Source: Chlorobium sp. | GTDB taxonomy: Bacteria; Bacteroidota; Chlorobiia; Chlorobiales; Chlorobiaceae | Assembly (NCBI GenBank): GCA_028277485.1 | Contig: JANQGE010000010.1 | Coordinates: 5,723-69,722, forward strand | Length of the DNA: 64,000 nucleotides | Reading direction: 5' to 3' | Shown here: positions 6,652 to 14,334 of the stretch, in pieces | How the letters are laid out: every line of letters begins with the position of its first letter | How positions within the stretch are numbered: the first letter of the stretch is position 1 | Program-made: the position numbers and the translations under genes | Notes under the pieces: model-generated | The model's database searches: none | Seen by the model: the letters and a program-made list of their open reading frames with translations, nothing else | What the model was told of the DNA's origin: nothing

Positions 6652-7303
6652 GGTCGTTGTTGATTAGTCGTTGTTGATCCCGCGCCACCCAATTCCGGGC
6701 TGCAGCTTTCCAGTCCTTCATCTTGTTGCGCCCTACCATCCAACCGTTGGCTGTATAGTAGTCGTAGAATCGGCCTGGTTCTCCTTCTGCTGCCCCGAGT
6801 TCAGCGAAGTAATCCGAAACATCATTCAGGTCAGGCGGCTTGAACGTTACCCTCTTTCTCTTCTTCTTACCTTCTTGTACATTCTTACCATTCTTGTCTA
6901 TAGTGTGACCCTCCCGTTTCCTTCGCATTTCCTTCGTGTTTCTTTCGCCGTTGCTTTCGTAGTTTTCGGGGTTCTGATATCTTTCGTAATTATTGATAGT
7001 TACCCGGATTCCGCGCGTTTCCTTCGTTGTTTCTATCATGTTCTCTTCGCGTAGCCTTCGCAGTGATTTCGTAAGCTGCGGTTTGGAGTAGGTTTCCCGA
7101 CGATACCCGACACTCCAGGAAAGCCCGTCCTGCATATCTTTCAGCGTAAAGAACCCCTCACCCCGTTTGCATGATTTGTAGTCCTTATGGCTGACATTCC
7201 GGAGCAGCCAGAACCATATCTCGCGTACAACTGGGGAAAAGTGCGCCGCGTCTGATTCGTCCCACGCTCTCGGCTGCAGGATGTAACCACCCGGTATTTT
7301 CAT
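6551..7303 (-). CDS. Phage replication-initiator-like protein (250 aa)
   Basis: The N-terminal half resembles winged-helix phage replisome-organiser proteins: YILQPRAWDE, FWLLRNVSHKDYKSCKRGEG, then a DNA-binding-like segment PQLTKSLRRLREENMIE and a beta hairpin GIRVTINNYERYQ. A basic linker (KKKRKRVTFKPP) leads to a C-terminal domain with FYDYYTANGWMVGRNKMKDW and AARNWVARD, which is frequent in DnaD-like or phage O-protein C-termini. The start overlaps the RusA-like gene by 4 bases (ATGA-type coupling). It probably recruits the host replicative helicase; this role is inferred. Confidence 0.65.
   Translation of the reverse strand: MKIPGGYILQPRAWDESDAAHFSPVVREIWFWLLRNVSHKDYKSCKRGEGFFTLKDMQDGLSWSVGYRRETYSKPQLTKSLRRLREENMIETTKETRGIRVTINNYERYQNPENYESNGERNTKEMRRKREGHTIDKNGKNVQEGKKKRKRVTFKPPDLNDVSDYFAELGAAEGEPGRFYDYYTANGWMVGRNKMKDWKAAARNWVARDQQRLINNDHGNDQTVNEKSGTDFGARNLERLEGLFTRSHAS
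6652..6680 (-). promoter_or_regulatory. Double CAA-repeat leader before ATG 6651
   Basis: Read leftward, AATCAACAACGACC directly abuts the ATG at 6651, and a second ATCAACAACGAC lies just upstream. Both are embedded in the upstream gene's coding sequence, where they encode DQQR and INND. Confidence 0.45.
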
Positions 7304-7698
7304 AGCACAGTCAAAACCGTTCTCGGATTATCGGGGTCTTTTTCGTACTGCAGCGGAACAGGGAGCAGGTGCGCCGCGTCATCGTCCGGGAGGTAACCAG
7401 TCTTTACCATTGCGTCGAGCAGGTTCTGTATGATGTTCACATAGTCGAACCGGCCATGTGTACGACGATACACCTTATAAGTCATCACGAGCGGAAACTC
7501 CTTGCCTTCGACCATCCTTTCCCACGCCGCCTTTCTTTCAGCATCAGACAGGACAAACAACAGGTATTGGAAATGCTGCTCCGCCTTCTTTGACTTCAGC
7601 GGCACGATCTTGGTTTTGCCGGTGCTCTTGCTTTTACAGAGCACCGGCTGCCTGCTGTTCTTCGAGCTGTAGAGCTCTCCTGGGATTTCAAGCTGCAT
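7300..7698 (-). CDS. RusA-like Holliday junction resolvase
   Basis: A 132-residue protein. The N-terminus MQLEIPGELYSSKNSRQP matches the RusA-type start (G-x-x-xSKN), and the central HGRFDYVNIIQNLLDAMVKT, followed by GYLPDDDA, carries the family's D-x-x-N...D...DDD metal-binding acidic residues. Such enzymes cleave four-way junctions made during phage recombination and replication. ATG 7713 would add five residues; ATG 7698, preceded by GATCACC, is preferred. It lies within the recombination module next to the ERF-like annealing protein. Confidence 0.75.
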   Translation of the reverse strand: MQLEIPGELYSSKNSRQPVLCKSKSTGKTKIVPLKSKKAEQHFQYLLFVLSDAERKAAWERMVEGKEFPLVMTYKVYRRTHGRFDYVNIIQNLLDAMVKTGYLPDDDAAHLLPVPLQYEKDPDNPRTVLTVL

Positions 7699-7703
7699 GG
7701 TGA

Positions 7704-8339
7704 TCAAAAACAAGATTCAGGAACAGTGTCCGAAGTAACCATCCTGATAACCTTTGAATCCGTTTCGTTATGCTCAGGTTGTTCAGATTTCTTTGCTGGC
7801 ACAACCGAACCATGAACAAGGCTATGGGCTCCCATGAGAATCGTTGCAGTTTCTTTATCATTGCTGAACACCTGTGGCAATTCCGTCACGAGGCTGACAG
7901 CAAGATGATCGAGCAGCATATCCTTGGCCAGCCTTTGCAATTCCTTCAGGTCCCTGTCAAGACCGGAAGGGAACATGTCGAGCTGCTCTTCAGCTCCTTC
8001 CTGGCGAAGGTATGCGCGAGGAAACTTCATGCGTGAACTGTGCGAGAAGTTCATGATCGGCTGCGCAAAAATCAGATCGACATAATCCCCAGTGTCGTTG
8101 GTTCCGAACGCGAGTTTTTCAAGACGTCCGGAACCTCCGCCTTGGTCGATTTCGATACCGGCAGATTTTGTTAGTTGCGGCATGATTCGATCAATAAGTT
8201 CGAAGATGCCGATGTCTGGTAGAGTGTTCGATTTTCGTACGGTGATAGTTTGCGGTTCGGTAGTGTTGACGGCAAGTTGTTCGTAAACAAAGCCGAAGCC
8301 GCCGTCTGCGTCGAGATTGATTGATTTGATTCGTAACAT
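7704..8339 (-). CDS. Hypothetical protein in recombination module (211 aa)
   Basis: Lies between the ERF-like and RusA-like genes on the same strand. Starts MLRIKSINLDADGGFGFVYEQLA; the leader ends in CAACTACC before the ATG. The N-terminal half looks beta-rich, ending near DLIFAQPIMNFSHSSRMKFP; the C-terminal half is helical (LDRDLKELQRLAKDMLLD). No nuclease or ATPase motif is seen. The context suggests an accessory factor for annealing or resolution, which is inference only. Confidence 0.55.
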   Translation of the reverse strand: MLRIKSINLDADGGFGFVYEQLAVNTTEPQTITVRKSNTLPDIGIFELIDRIMPQLTKSAGIEIDQGGGSGRLEKLAFGTNDTGDYVDLIFAQPIMNFSHSSRMKFPRAYLRQEGAEEQLDMFPSGLDRDLKELQRLAKDMLLDHLAVSLVTELPQVFSNDKETATILMGAHSLVHGSVVPAKKSEQPEHNETDSKVIRMVTSDTVPESCF

Positions 8340-8357
8340 GGTAGTTGTGTTTTAGAG

Positions 8358-9146
8358 TTAGAAGGGTAAACCGTCATCATCTGGCGCCACCGACTGCGGC
8401 ACCGGTTGCTGCGGTATTGTGTTATTGAAAATCGTCTCCCTGTGCCCGCCGAGAAATGCCTTTACGTTGTCGATCAGGCGGCTGCAATCGTCTGCCGACA
8501 AACCCGATGCAGCAAACTGCTCGATTCTGTGCCTGTCCTGTTCCGTCACCATATCGCGCCCCGCCAGGTCATGTAGGAACGCGAGCGCCTTCTCTGAAGC
8601 AGGGCGGCCGTTATTGTTACTTCCAGAGTGCTGCAGCGGTGCTTTCGGGACTCCTGTTTGCTGATTGGGGTTGCGTTGTGACTGCTGCTTTCCGCTGTTC
8701 GCTTGTCCGGGTATTGTATTTGCGTCCGGGTCGTTGTCCGGCTCCAATGTCGGGATCGCAAAAACCTGTATCAATGCGTACTTGTGGGCGATTGCCATTG
8801 CCTTGCTTGCCGACTTGTCCGCATAGTCCCGACCGTAGCCAATGGTATCGCTCGTGACGCTGCTGCCGTCTTCGGTCCAGAACGTCCAGCGAACTCTCAC
8901 TTCATGATCTGTAAAGTCCGTCCCTTTCTTGGTGGTGCCGGTATACTTGGTCAACCCGAGAACTTCCGATGTTGTGAATACCTTGTTCTCGATAAGCGCA
9001 TCATGAAGAGCGGCATAAACATCATCTATTCCCCTGAACTGGAAACCTTGTTCTCTATTCTGGCGATGTTTCCCTATCGCCGGAACAGCCTTCATGACGT
9101 TTGCCATCCGGCTGTAAATAAGCGGGTGTTCTTGTGTGGTGGTCAT
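8358..9146 (-). CDS. ERF-family single-strand annealing protein
   Basis: The N-terminal ~150 residues match the ERF superfamily: IYSRMANVMKAVPAIGKHRQ, FQFRGIDDVYAALHDAL, then VRVRWTFWTEDGSSV and a GYGRDYADKSASKAMAIAHKYAL region (shown here in two pieces: GYGRDYADK, SASKAMAIAHKYAL). A Gln/Asn-rich linker leads to a short C-terminal helical domain ending DDDGLPF, an acidic tail like those of SSB-interacting proteins. ERF proteins anneal complementary ssDNA in phage recombination. ATG 9146 follows the CAA-repeat/GACC leader; ATG 9173 (ATGA overlap with the previous gene) would translate the leader as MNQQQDHTT. Confidence 0.75.
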   Translation of the reverse strand: MTTTQEHPLIYSRMANVMKAVPAIGKHRQNREQGFQFRGIDDVYAALHDALIENKVFTTSEVLGLTKYTGTTKKGTDFTDHEVRVRWTFWTEDGSSVTSDTIGYGRDYADKSASKAMAIAHKYALIQVFAIPTLEPDNDPDANTIPGQANSGKQQSQRNPNQQTGVPKAPLQHSGSNNNGRPASEKALAFLHDLAGRDMVTEQDRHRIEQFAASGLSADDCSRLIDNVKAFLGGHRETIFNNTIPQQPVPQSVAPDDDGLPF

Positions 9147-9171
9147 GGTCGTGTGGTCTTGTTGTTGATTC
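9147..9171 (-). promoter_or_regulatory. CAA-repeat leader before ATG 9146
   Basis: Read leftward this is GAATCAACAACAAG followed by ACGACC touching the ATG at 9146. It matches the leaders before 6651, 2313 and the integrase. Confidence 0.45.
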
Positions 9172-9517
9172 ATGCTGTTTGTGAGAAATACTCATCGGTG
9201 CGTTGGTCAAGCGTCTTGGTTTCCCCTTTCCGGAGTGCTTCGAGGATCTCCGATTCAAAAAAGTAGAGGCGTCCACCGTCCTTGTGGTATGGGAGACGGC
9301 CCCGATTCACGCGGTTGTAGATTGCCGGTGCCGTCACTTCGCGTCCCTCGATCTCAGTCAGCAGGACGGCGCAGTCCTCGACGCACATCGGGCGCTCAAG
9401 CTGTGCCGTCTGCACAAACGGTTCGATTTTTTCCGCAAGGGTATCAAGTCTGTTAAGAATGCTACTTACAGCTTCCGGTAGCTGTTCAAAGGTGATTTTC
9501 TCGTTGTTCTTTTCCAT
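9170..9517 (-). CDS. HTH DNA-binding protein, excisionase-like (115 aa)
   Basis: The N-terminal ~40 residues are an acidic helix (EQLPEAVSSILNRLDTLAEK). Residues ~45-95 form an HTH_17/MerR-like excisionase fold: CVEDCAVLLTEIEGREVTA, PAIYNRVNRGRLPYHKDGGR, LYFFESEILEAL. This is the pattern of phage Xis and small plasmid regulators that bend DNA. It is divergent from the repressor gene at 9614, with promoter-like AT-rich DNA between them. Start at ATG 9517; no strong SD. Confidence 0.65.
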   Translation of the reverse strand: MEKNNEKITFEQLPEAVSSILNRLDTLAEKIEPFVQTAQLERPMCVEDCAVLLTEIEGREVTAPAIYNRVNRGRLPYHKDGGRLYFFESEILEALRKGETKTLDQRTDEYFSQTA

Positions 9518-9547
9518 TGTCTCGGGGATTACGTATATTTATAAATA

Positions 9548-9565
9548 TTGATGAAATATTATCAA
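9548..9565. promoter_or_regulatory. Inverted repeat TTGAT...ATCAA in divergent phage promoter
   Basis: TTGATGAAATATTATCAA forms an 18-bp imperfect palindrome in the 96-bp gap between the repressor and excisionase-like genes. TTGAT half-sites also occur at 1006, 2181 and 2191. An operator for the repressor is inferred. Confidence 0.4.
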
Positions 9566-9613
9566 CTCTTTTCTATAATTTAAAAAAATAGAAAAGATAA
9601 AACAAGATAAAAG

Positions 9614-10003
9614 TTGACAAAAAGCGAATATTCCAAAGAAGAGAAGGTGCTGATCTCACGTCGCTTGAAAGAAGAGATTCAAGAGAAGTACGGCACTCAG
9701 ATAGCTTTGGCTAAAGCAATCGGTGCGGCTGATGGCTCATATCTTTCGCCCTACGTTTCAGGGCGTAGTGTGATGGGGAATGTTCTGCAAAAGAAGCTGA
9801 GGGACGCGGGGCTCGATGTTGATTATATCCTTTATGGAAGCGGTAAACCAGATTCTCAGACGCTGAACTACGAGCAGTGTAATACAAAGCTCATAGAAAT
9901 GCAGGCAAAGCTCAATGAGCTTGCTTCAGATATGGTCGAGATGTCTAAGATGATGCGTAATTTGAGGAGCGATCCGGGTAAGTCCGGTGATAATACTTTA
10001 TGA
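9614..10003 (+). CDS. Phage repressor-like HTH protein (129 aa)
   Basis: Contains a Cro/cI-type helix-turn-helix: ISRRLKEEIQEKYGTQIALA, then KAIGAADGSYLSPYVSGRSV (recognition region), followed by KKLRDAGLDVDYILYGSG, typical of XRE-family phage regulators. The C-terminus is a coiled coil (LIEMQAKLNELASDMVEMSK) suited to dimerisation, with no peptidase domain. It starts at TTG 9614, the first start in frame, with weak SD. Divergent from the leftward early module, it probably controls lysogeny through the TTGAT-type operators. Confidence 0.65.
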   Translation: MTKSEYSKEEKVLISRRLKEEIQEKYGTQIALAKAIGAADGSYLSPYVSGRSVMGNVLQKKLRDAGLDVDYILYGSGKPDSQTLNYEQCNTKLIEMQAKLNELASDMVEMSKMMRNLRSDPGKSGDNTL

Positions 10004-10178
10004 GTTCCTGGGCACCGTTCAGTGTTTCTTTGTATTCCATCATGATATCGGCGGTTTTCTCATAAGCCTCTTCGAGCAACAACAAAGCCTTTCTGCCTTC
10101 TTCTTTCGTTTCCGGATTTCTACTCATATAACAGAGAACTGCTTTGGTCAGATACTTTTCGGCCTCACTTATAGTCAT
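9945..10178 (-). CDS. Small helical hypothetical protein (77 aa)
   Basis: Convergent with the repressor, overlapping its last 59 bases. All-helical by eye: MTISEAEKYLTKAVLCYMSR, then KALLLLEEAYEKTADIMMEY, and a short tail. Two TPR-like helices are possible. AT-rich promoter-like DNA with TATATTGAAATG lies upstream. No family is recognised. It sits between the repressor and the integrase. Confidence 0.45.
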   Translation of the reverse strand: MTISEAEKYLTKAVLCYMSRNPETKEEGRKALLLLEEAYEKTADIMMEYKETLNGAQELIKYYHRTYPDRSSNYASS

Positions 10179-10239
10179 GGGGTACTTATTTATATTGAAA
10201 TGTAAAAATATAGTGTCTGATGATAAAAGAGGGAAGTAA

Positions 10240-11340
10240 TCAAGCCTCTATCCGCACGTTTTCCGCCGCCTTCCTCCGCAGCTCGTCGACAATCTGGCCG
10301 TAAATCTGCGTTGTTTTCAGGTCAGTGTGTCCCATCATATCACGCAGCACTTCCATTCGTGTGCCGTTTGAGAGGTGTTGCACGGCATACGTGTGGCGCG
10401 CCATGTGAAACGTCACCCGTTTTTTAATCCCGGCCGTTACTGCCCATTCTTGCAAATAGCCATGCGGTGAATACACAAGGCGCTTGAGATCGGGAAACAG
10501 CAGCTTGCCGGCTCCCGTCCCGGGGTGTTCGCCAAGAAGTTCAAATGCCTGGAGGGGGATTGGATGGTATTGCTGCAGCTCCGTCTTTTCCTGCTTGTAA
10601 TGCAGCGTGTGTCCGTGTGCATCGCTCACGACATTTGCCCATGTAAGACTTGACACATCAGAAAAGCGAAGGCCAGTTAACACGCTGAATAGGAAAGCTG
10701 CCTTCAGCGTCGCGTGCTCACACCGTGTTCTGTACAATGCGGTCAACTCTTCGGGTGTGAGATATTTCCTTCGCATCCTTTCGGGACTTAAACCCTTTAC
10801 TTTATCCGTGATCTTTTCCTTTATGATGCCGTCCCTGTATGCTTGGTTTAGGGTTGTTCTCAGAACAGTGAGGTACGAGAACGCTGTGTTTTGTGCATAT
10901 CGTCCAAGGAGGTAGGCTTTGTACTGCTCAAGAAATGCTCTGTCTACAGATGAAAAGGGAATAGAGCTCTTGCCGGTATAGCGTTTGAGAGAATTGATAC
11001 CGGTAACCCATGTCGCTGCTGTATGACCTATTCGCAGCTTACATTCTGATTCCATATATTGCAGCAAGTCAGAGCCAGGATTGTTCCCTGTCAAGAATGA
11101 GTAATCACCCTGCAGGGCCATGGAATAAATCTGTGATTTAACCGATTCCGCAAGTGTTAAGGTGTCTCGGTTCTCTTTGCGCTCGTTGGTGGTTTTCGGT
11201 TTCGCATGAAGGTATAAGCCAAGGGTGAAAAATCTGACGTTGCGCTTCGTTTTCGGATGCTGAATGTTGGGGGAAAAATCGAGCTGAAGTGAATAACGAT
11301 CCCCGCCGCTGATCGGGCGTTTACGTAGAGTTATTTTCAA
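10240..11340 (-). CDS. Tyrosine recombinase / phage integrase
   Basis: A 366-residue integrase. The N-terminal arm-binding region (MKITLRKRPISGGDRYSLQL) is followed by a SAM-like core-binding domain (~residues 105-200, TWVTGINSLKRYTGKSS) and a catalytic domain. The latter shows the R-H-x-x-R-Y set: LTGLRFSDVSSLTW (Arg), HMARHTYAVQHLSNG (H-x-x-R), HTDLKTTQIYGQ (H and the nucleophilic Tyr). The domain layout is that of Bacteroidetes/Chlorobi phage and conjugative-element integrases. It starts with TTG 11340 after a GAATCAACAACAGCGACC leader. It lies at the element's right edge next to candidate att sequences. Confidence 0.9.
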   Translation of the reverse strand: MKITLRKRPISGGDRYSLQLDFSPNIQHPKTKRNVRFFTLGLYLHAKPKTTNERKENRDTLTLAESVKSQIYSMALQGDYSFLTGNNPGSDLLQYMESECKLRIGHTAATWVTGINSLKRYTGKSSIPFSSVDRAFLEQYKAYLLGRYAQNTAFSYLTVLRTTLNQAYRDGIIKEKITDKVKGLSPERMRRKYLTPEELTALYRTRCEHATLKAAFLFSVLTGLRFSDVSSLTWANVVSDAHGHTLHYKQEKTELQQYHPIPLQAFELLGEHPGTGAGKLLFPDLKRLVYSPHGYLQEWAVTAGIKKRVTFHMARHTYAVQHLSNGTRMEVLRDMMGHTDLKTTQIYGQIVDELRRKAAENVRIEA

Positions 11341-11359
11341 GGTCGCTGTTGTTGATTCG
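11341..11359 (-). promoter_or_regulatory. CAA-repeat/GACC leader directly before integrase start
   Basis: Read leftward, GAATCAACAACAGCGACC abuts the TTG start codon at 11340 and there is no Shine-Dalgarno. It is one of at least four near-identical leaders in the phage region and decides the start here. Confidence 0.5.
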
Positions 11360-11380
11360 TGTTACAAATATGTTACAAAT
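11360..11380. repeat. Tandem TGTTACAAAT direct repeat, possible integrase/Xis arm sites
   Basis: TGTTACAAAT occurs at 11360-11369 and 11371-11380, an 11-bp period close to one helical turn, immediately upstream of the integrase. Such phased repeats are common arm-type or excisionase sites; this role is inferred. Confidence 0.35.
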
Positions 11381-11420
11381 TTCAGTGAAACGATGAAATA
11401 TTTTGGTATGTAGTTCCTAC

Positions 11421-11442
11421 ATGATCAATGCGAAATGATCAT
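11421..11442. other. Candidate att core: 7-bp inverted arms with 8-bp spacer
   Basis: ATGATCA (11421-11427) and TGATCAT (11436-11442) are perfect inverted repeats around an 8-nt spacer. That geometry matches a tyrosine-recombinase crossover core. A second palindrome, ATGTAGTTCCTACAT, is at 11408-11422. It lies between the integrase and the host gene lptD, where the element-chromosome junction is expected. The partner copy would be outside the window. Confidence 0.4.
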
Positions 11443-11568
11443 CTTTGAAAGGGCTTGCAGGGGATTGATGATATATTCGTATATCTGGCTCTTTCAGGAG
11501 GAAACATATATTTAGTGTTTTATTGGTTAACTCCCAGGAAAAATCAACGCTTTTCGAGCAGGGGCACA

Positions 11569-14334
11569 TTGGGCGTGTTGCTTTCAGGACGATCTATACC
11601 GCGGGTTGCTGTAGTCTTTGGCCTGCTGCTCGTTGCTGCGTTTTCCTCGCCGACCTTTTTGCATGCCCAGCCTGATGCGGCCGAAGAGGAGCAGATGCCT
11701 GGCCGGATGTCGGCGATTCTTGATGGCTCCGAAAACAAAGGCAGGAGTGAACCGGATACTACGATTGTCTATGCCGCCCGTGATTCGGTTATTTATCACA
11801 TCGGGGAGCGGACAATGGAATTATGGGGTAAAGCGTCGATAACGTATGACGACATGAAGCTTAACGCCCCGAAGATCTTGATAGACTACAACACTTCCGT
11901 TTTTGATGCTTACGCGGCGAAGGATTCCCTTGGAGAGTTTTCGGAACTTCCGGTGTTCACCGACGAGGACGGTGGATTCGAGGCTGAACATATGACGTAT
12001 AACTACTCCACGAGAAGGGGCAGGACAATCAATGTTTCATCCGAAATCGAGGAGGGATACTATACCGGGGCCGATGTTAAGAGGCTGGATACCGGGGAGC
12101 TGTATATCAGGGATGGTATTTATACGACCTGCCCAAAGGATGATCCGGATTTCTGGTTTTACGGCCAAAATATGAAGGTTATACCGGGAAACAAGGTCAT
12201 CGCAAGGCCTTTGATCATGTATATCAGGCCCAAGCCTTTCTCCTGGCGTCTGCCGGCACTTCCCCTGGTTCCGTTGCCGTTTATGTTTCTTCCGATAAAA
12301 AGCGAGCGTTCATCGGGATTTCTTATCCCGAAGTTCGGCGAAGATGACCGGGGTATTTATTTCTCTAATCTGGGATATTTCTGGGCATTTGACGATTATA
12401 TGGACCTTCGCCTTGAAAGCGACGTCTCGTTTAACGGGAGCTGGCGGCTCGGGGAACGTTTTCGTTACAGGAAAAGATATCTGTTCAACGGTTATCTCGA
12501 AGGAGAATATGAGCGTTACATTCTTTCGCACCGGGATGATCCCGACTATGTCGATTACAGCAACTGGAATGTCAAACTCGTACACCACCAACGGTTTGAT
12601 CCTACGCTGCAGCTTGACCTTAACCTGTTTTATCAGGGCGGACGCCGTTACTATGATATCAATTCCATAAACCCGGAGTCGATTATCAACGAGCAGGCCA
12701 ATTCCTACGCCTCTTTTTCAAAAACCTTTGACGAAGGAAGCCGCAGCATTACAGCGAGTTATCAGCGCTCACAAGATCTCAGGAATGATAATCTGACACA
12801 GTCTGTCACTACGTCCTATTACCAGGAACGCGTTTATCCGTTCCGGGGCGATGGGGATTCACCAGATGGGTGGAAATCCCATTTTTCCCTGACTCCAAGT
12901 GCTTCGGCATATGCGGAGTATGCAACAATAGACGATCTGGACTATAGTGATTATACGGGTAAGGCTGGTTTGCAGATGGCTTACAGGCAGGAGTTCGCCA
13001 AAGGTTATAAAGCCAACTTTTCTCAGAGAGTCAACCTTGAGGGAAAGCTGGACAACAATCCGGTCGAGGATGATCGCTGGGGGGTGAAGCTTGAACTGCC
13101 GTTCAGCATCAATTCGACCCTTTTCCGGTATTTCAATATCAACGGGCGCTTTAGTTTTAATAACTACTATGTCGATAGTTTTGTTGAAAAATACTATGAC
13201 AAGACTGCTGATCAGGTTGTGACTGAAACCAAAAACGAGCCATCCCATTTCTCCACGTATCTACTGAACCTTGATGCACAAACCAGATTGTATGGGACCT
13301 TGCATACTCGGATGTTTGAGGAACTGATGGGGATAAAAGCGTTGCGGCACACCATAATTCCGCGCTTTTCCTTTTCCTACAATCCTGATTTTACGGGTGA
13401 GAACTATGACTACTATGGAACCTACCTTGATTCACTTAACCAGCCCATACGGTATAACAGGTTCCAGAATGCTCTCTACAGCAATGTTTTTGCCGAAAGA
13501 AGTGCGGTTGGAATATCCATACAAAATCTGCTGCAGGCAAAATTGAGAGGGAAGATTTCACCCGGAGGCAGGAGCATCAATGACAGGATACTTCAGTTAC
13601 TCTCGTTTACTGCTTCGACGAGTTACAATTTTGCAGCAGACTCCCTAAGGCTTGCTCCATTGACGCTTTCGGCCGCAAGTAATGCTCTTGCCCCCAATCT
13701 TCTTTTACGGGCAGGGGCCACGTATGATTTTTACAGTTTTGATCCTGTTACGGGTGAGCGTATTGATAAACTCAATGTAGATGAAGGCAACGGTTTATTG
13801 CGTTTTATTCAGGGTTTTTTAAATATGAGCCTGAGCCTGAAAGGAAGTTTCAAGAGTAACGAGTCGGGTGATGAACAGGACGCGACGGGAGATTCCGGCG
13901 ATGTGTCATATCATGATAAAGATGAGATAAGCGTAGAAAAGGCAATTTTTAAGGAACGCTTTGATCGTGATGCTTTCAGGGATGTTGGTTACAGGTTGCC
14001 GTGGCAGCTGAGGTTGTCGCTTTACCTGAATTCAAGCAAGTACAACCCGCTGGAGCCTGCGACAACGGCAGTGCTGTTGAATACGTCTGCGAGGGTATCT
14101 TTGAGCAAAATCTGGCAGCTTGGCCTGAACACTGGCTACGATGTTGAAAACCGTGAGCTGATCTATCCGCAAATCAATCTTTACGGTGATTTTGATTGTT
14201 GGGATGTGAGCTTGCAGTGGGTGCCGACAGGCGAGTACAGGAGTTATTTTTTCCAGATCGGCATCAAGGCTCCGCATCTGCAGGACATCAGGTTCCGCCA
14301 GAGAGGAAGGCTGGGGGGAGGTCAGAGTTCGTGA
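11569..14334 (+). CDS. lptD: LptD-like outer-membrane LPS assembly protein
   Basis: A large outer-membrane protein (921 aa from TTG 11569). The signal peptide runs from SIPRVAVVFGLLLVAAF to cleavage after FLHA. An OstA/LptA-like jellyroll follows (IYHIGERTMELWGKASITYD, LNAPKILIDYNT), then a long beta-barrel of alternating aromatic strands from about residue 210 to the end. LptD inserts lipopolysaccharide into the outer leaflet. The frame is open back to TTG 11455, but AGGGG before 11569 and the signal peptide favour 11569 or GTG 11575. The sequence upstream is phage junction DNA, so the native promoter may have been displaced. The 3' end overlaps the convergent hydrolase by 13 bases. Confidence 0.8.
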   Translation: MGVLLSGRSIPRVAVVFGLLLVAAFSSPTFLHAQPDAAEEEQMPGRMSAILDGSENKGRSEPDTTIVYAARDSVIYHIGERTMELWGKASITYDDMKLNAPKILIDYNTSVFDAYAAKDSLGEFSELPVFTDEDGGFEAEHMTYNYSTRRGRTINVSSEIEEGYYTGADVKRLDTGELYIRDGIYTTCPKDDPDFWFYGQNMKVIPGNKVIARPLIMYIRPKPFSWRLPALPLVPLPFMFLPIKSERSSGFLIPKFGEDDRGIYFSNLGYFWAFDDYMDLRLESDVSFNGSWRLGERFRYRKRYLFNGYLEGEYERYILSHRDDPDYVDYSNWNVKLVHHQRFDPTLQLDLNLFYQGGRRYYDINSINPESIINEQANSYASFSKTFDEGSRSITASYQRSQDLRNDNLTQSVTTSYYQERVYPFRGDGDSPDGWKSHFSLTPSASAYAEYATIDDLDYSDYTGKAGLQMAYRQEFAKGYKANFSQRVNLEGKLDNNPVEDDRWGVKLELPFSINSTLFRYFNINGRFSFNNYYVDSFVEKYYDKTADQVVTETKNEPSHFSTYLLNLDAQTRLYGTLHTRMFEELMGIKALRHTIIPRFSFSYNPDFTGENYDYYGTYLDSLNQPIRYNRFQNALYSNVFAERSAVGISIQNLLQAKLRGKISPGGRSINDRILQLLSFTASTSYNFAADSLRLAPLTLSAASNALAPNLLLRAGATYDFYSFDPVTGERIDKLNVDEGNGLLRFIQGFLNMSLSLKGSFKSNESGDEQDATGDSGDVSYHDKDEISVEKAIFKERFDRDAFRDVGYRLPWQLRLSLYLNSSKYNPLEPATTAVLLNTSARVSLSKIWQLGLNTGYDVENRELIYPQINLYGDFDCWDVSLQWVPTGEYRSYFFQIGIKAPHLQDIRFRQRGRLGGGQSS

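Noticed and set aside
11341..11454. tRNA gene as integration target
   Set aside because: No tRNA-like cloverleaf or anticodon arm around the integrase; the inverted-repeat core is the better candidate.
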